Positions 6,832 to 6,907 of a DNA stretch of 6,907 nt are shown here, piece after piece. Every line of letters starts with the position of its first letter. Position 1 is the stretch's first letter. The DNA lies in assembly GCA_013153755.1 (NCBI GenBank), contig JAADDU010000109.1, forward strand, positions 1 through 6,907, given 5' to 3'. The position numbers were made by a program, and so were the translations under genes. Below the pieces are notes generated by a model. It did no database searches and had not been told where the DNA came from. It worked only from the letters and a program-made list of their open reading frames with translations. The DNA comes from Campylobacterota bacterium (GTDB lineage: Bacteria > Campylobacterota > Campylobacteria > Campylobacterales > Sulfurimonadaceae).

Positions 6832-6907
6832 ATATGACTTTGTCTATGATATCTTTCTACGACTGATGGATCATGATGGAGGTTTATTTTAGCCTCTTCT
6901 TTTCCTT
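6822..6907 (-). CDS. Possible C-terminus of a convergent gene, cut by the window edge
   Basis: On the minus strand one frame runs from the right edge (first full codon 6905-6903) through 27 codons to TAA at 6824-6822. The tail begins GKEEAKINLHHDPSV and ends RYHRQSHMES. The other two minus frames stop within eight codons. GC content here is about 37%, somewhat above the left-hand genes. An open run this short can occur by chance, and the tail matches no family I can name. The 45-base gap to the stop of the large gene would be a normal convergent spacing. Confidence 0.4.
   Translation of the reverse strand, partial: GKEEAKINLHHDPSVVERYHRQSHMES

Noticed and set aside
1..6907. CRISPR array, tRNA, rRNA, insertion sequence or poly-G phase-variation tract
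   Set aside because: No regularly spaced repeats, no cloverleaf-like or rRNA-like sequence, no transposase-like frame and no long G/C homopolymer were seen on either strand.

Overview
The window is AT-rich (roughly 30% GC by eye). It is dense in AAA, ATA and AGA codons, has AAGGAGG-type ribosome binding sites, and every complete protein carries a Gram-negative export signal. This composition, together with a large outer-membrane barrel protein, suggests a low-GC Gram-negative bacterium, most likely Campylobacterota (Arcobacter-, Sulfurimonas- or Sulfurovum-like). That assignment is inference from composition and protein style, not from a marker gene.

Layout: positions 3-6776 hold one tight co-directional cassette on the + strand. 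(1) 3-881 is the 3' part of a secreted DUF11-type beta-sandwich protein whose true start lies left of the window. (2) 878-1333 overlaps it by 4 bases and encodes a small, basic, exported single-domain DUF11-like protein. (3) 1356-2441 encodes a complete, very acidic, exported DUF11 protein that is a paralogue of the first. (4) 2451-6776 encodes a 1441-residue exported protein with an N-terminal periplasmic half (ETD.DSGIFRG module, DUF11-like domain, SdrD_B/CarboxypepD_reg-like beta-sandwich, Lys-rich linker, Ig-like domain), a conserved pre-barrel module and a C-terminal outer-membrane beta-barrel. Gaps are -4, 22 and 9 bases, with no promoter or terminator visible between genes, so this looks like one operon that begins upstream of the window.

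Downstream, 6777-6821 is a short gap containing inverted repeats. A minus-strand reading frame open to the right edge (6822-6907) may be the C-terminus of a convergent gene.

How the genes may work together: the DUF11/SdrD_B/outer-membrane-protein family is known from many Gram-negative genomes but its function is poorly defined. The architecture suggests a surface or periplasmic protein layer or fibre. On this model the acidic DUF11 subunits, with EF-hand-like Asp loops, and a small basic DUF11 protein are made together with an outer-membrane protein that could anchor or export them. The opposite charges of the small protein (about +23) and the 361-residue protein (about -44) fit direct pairing, but this is a hypothesis. 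No RNA gene, CRISPR array or insertion sequence was seen.
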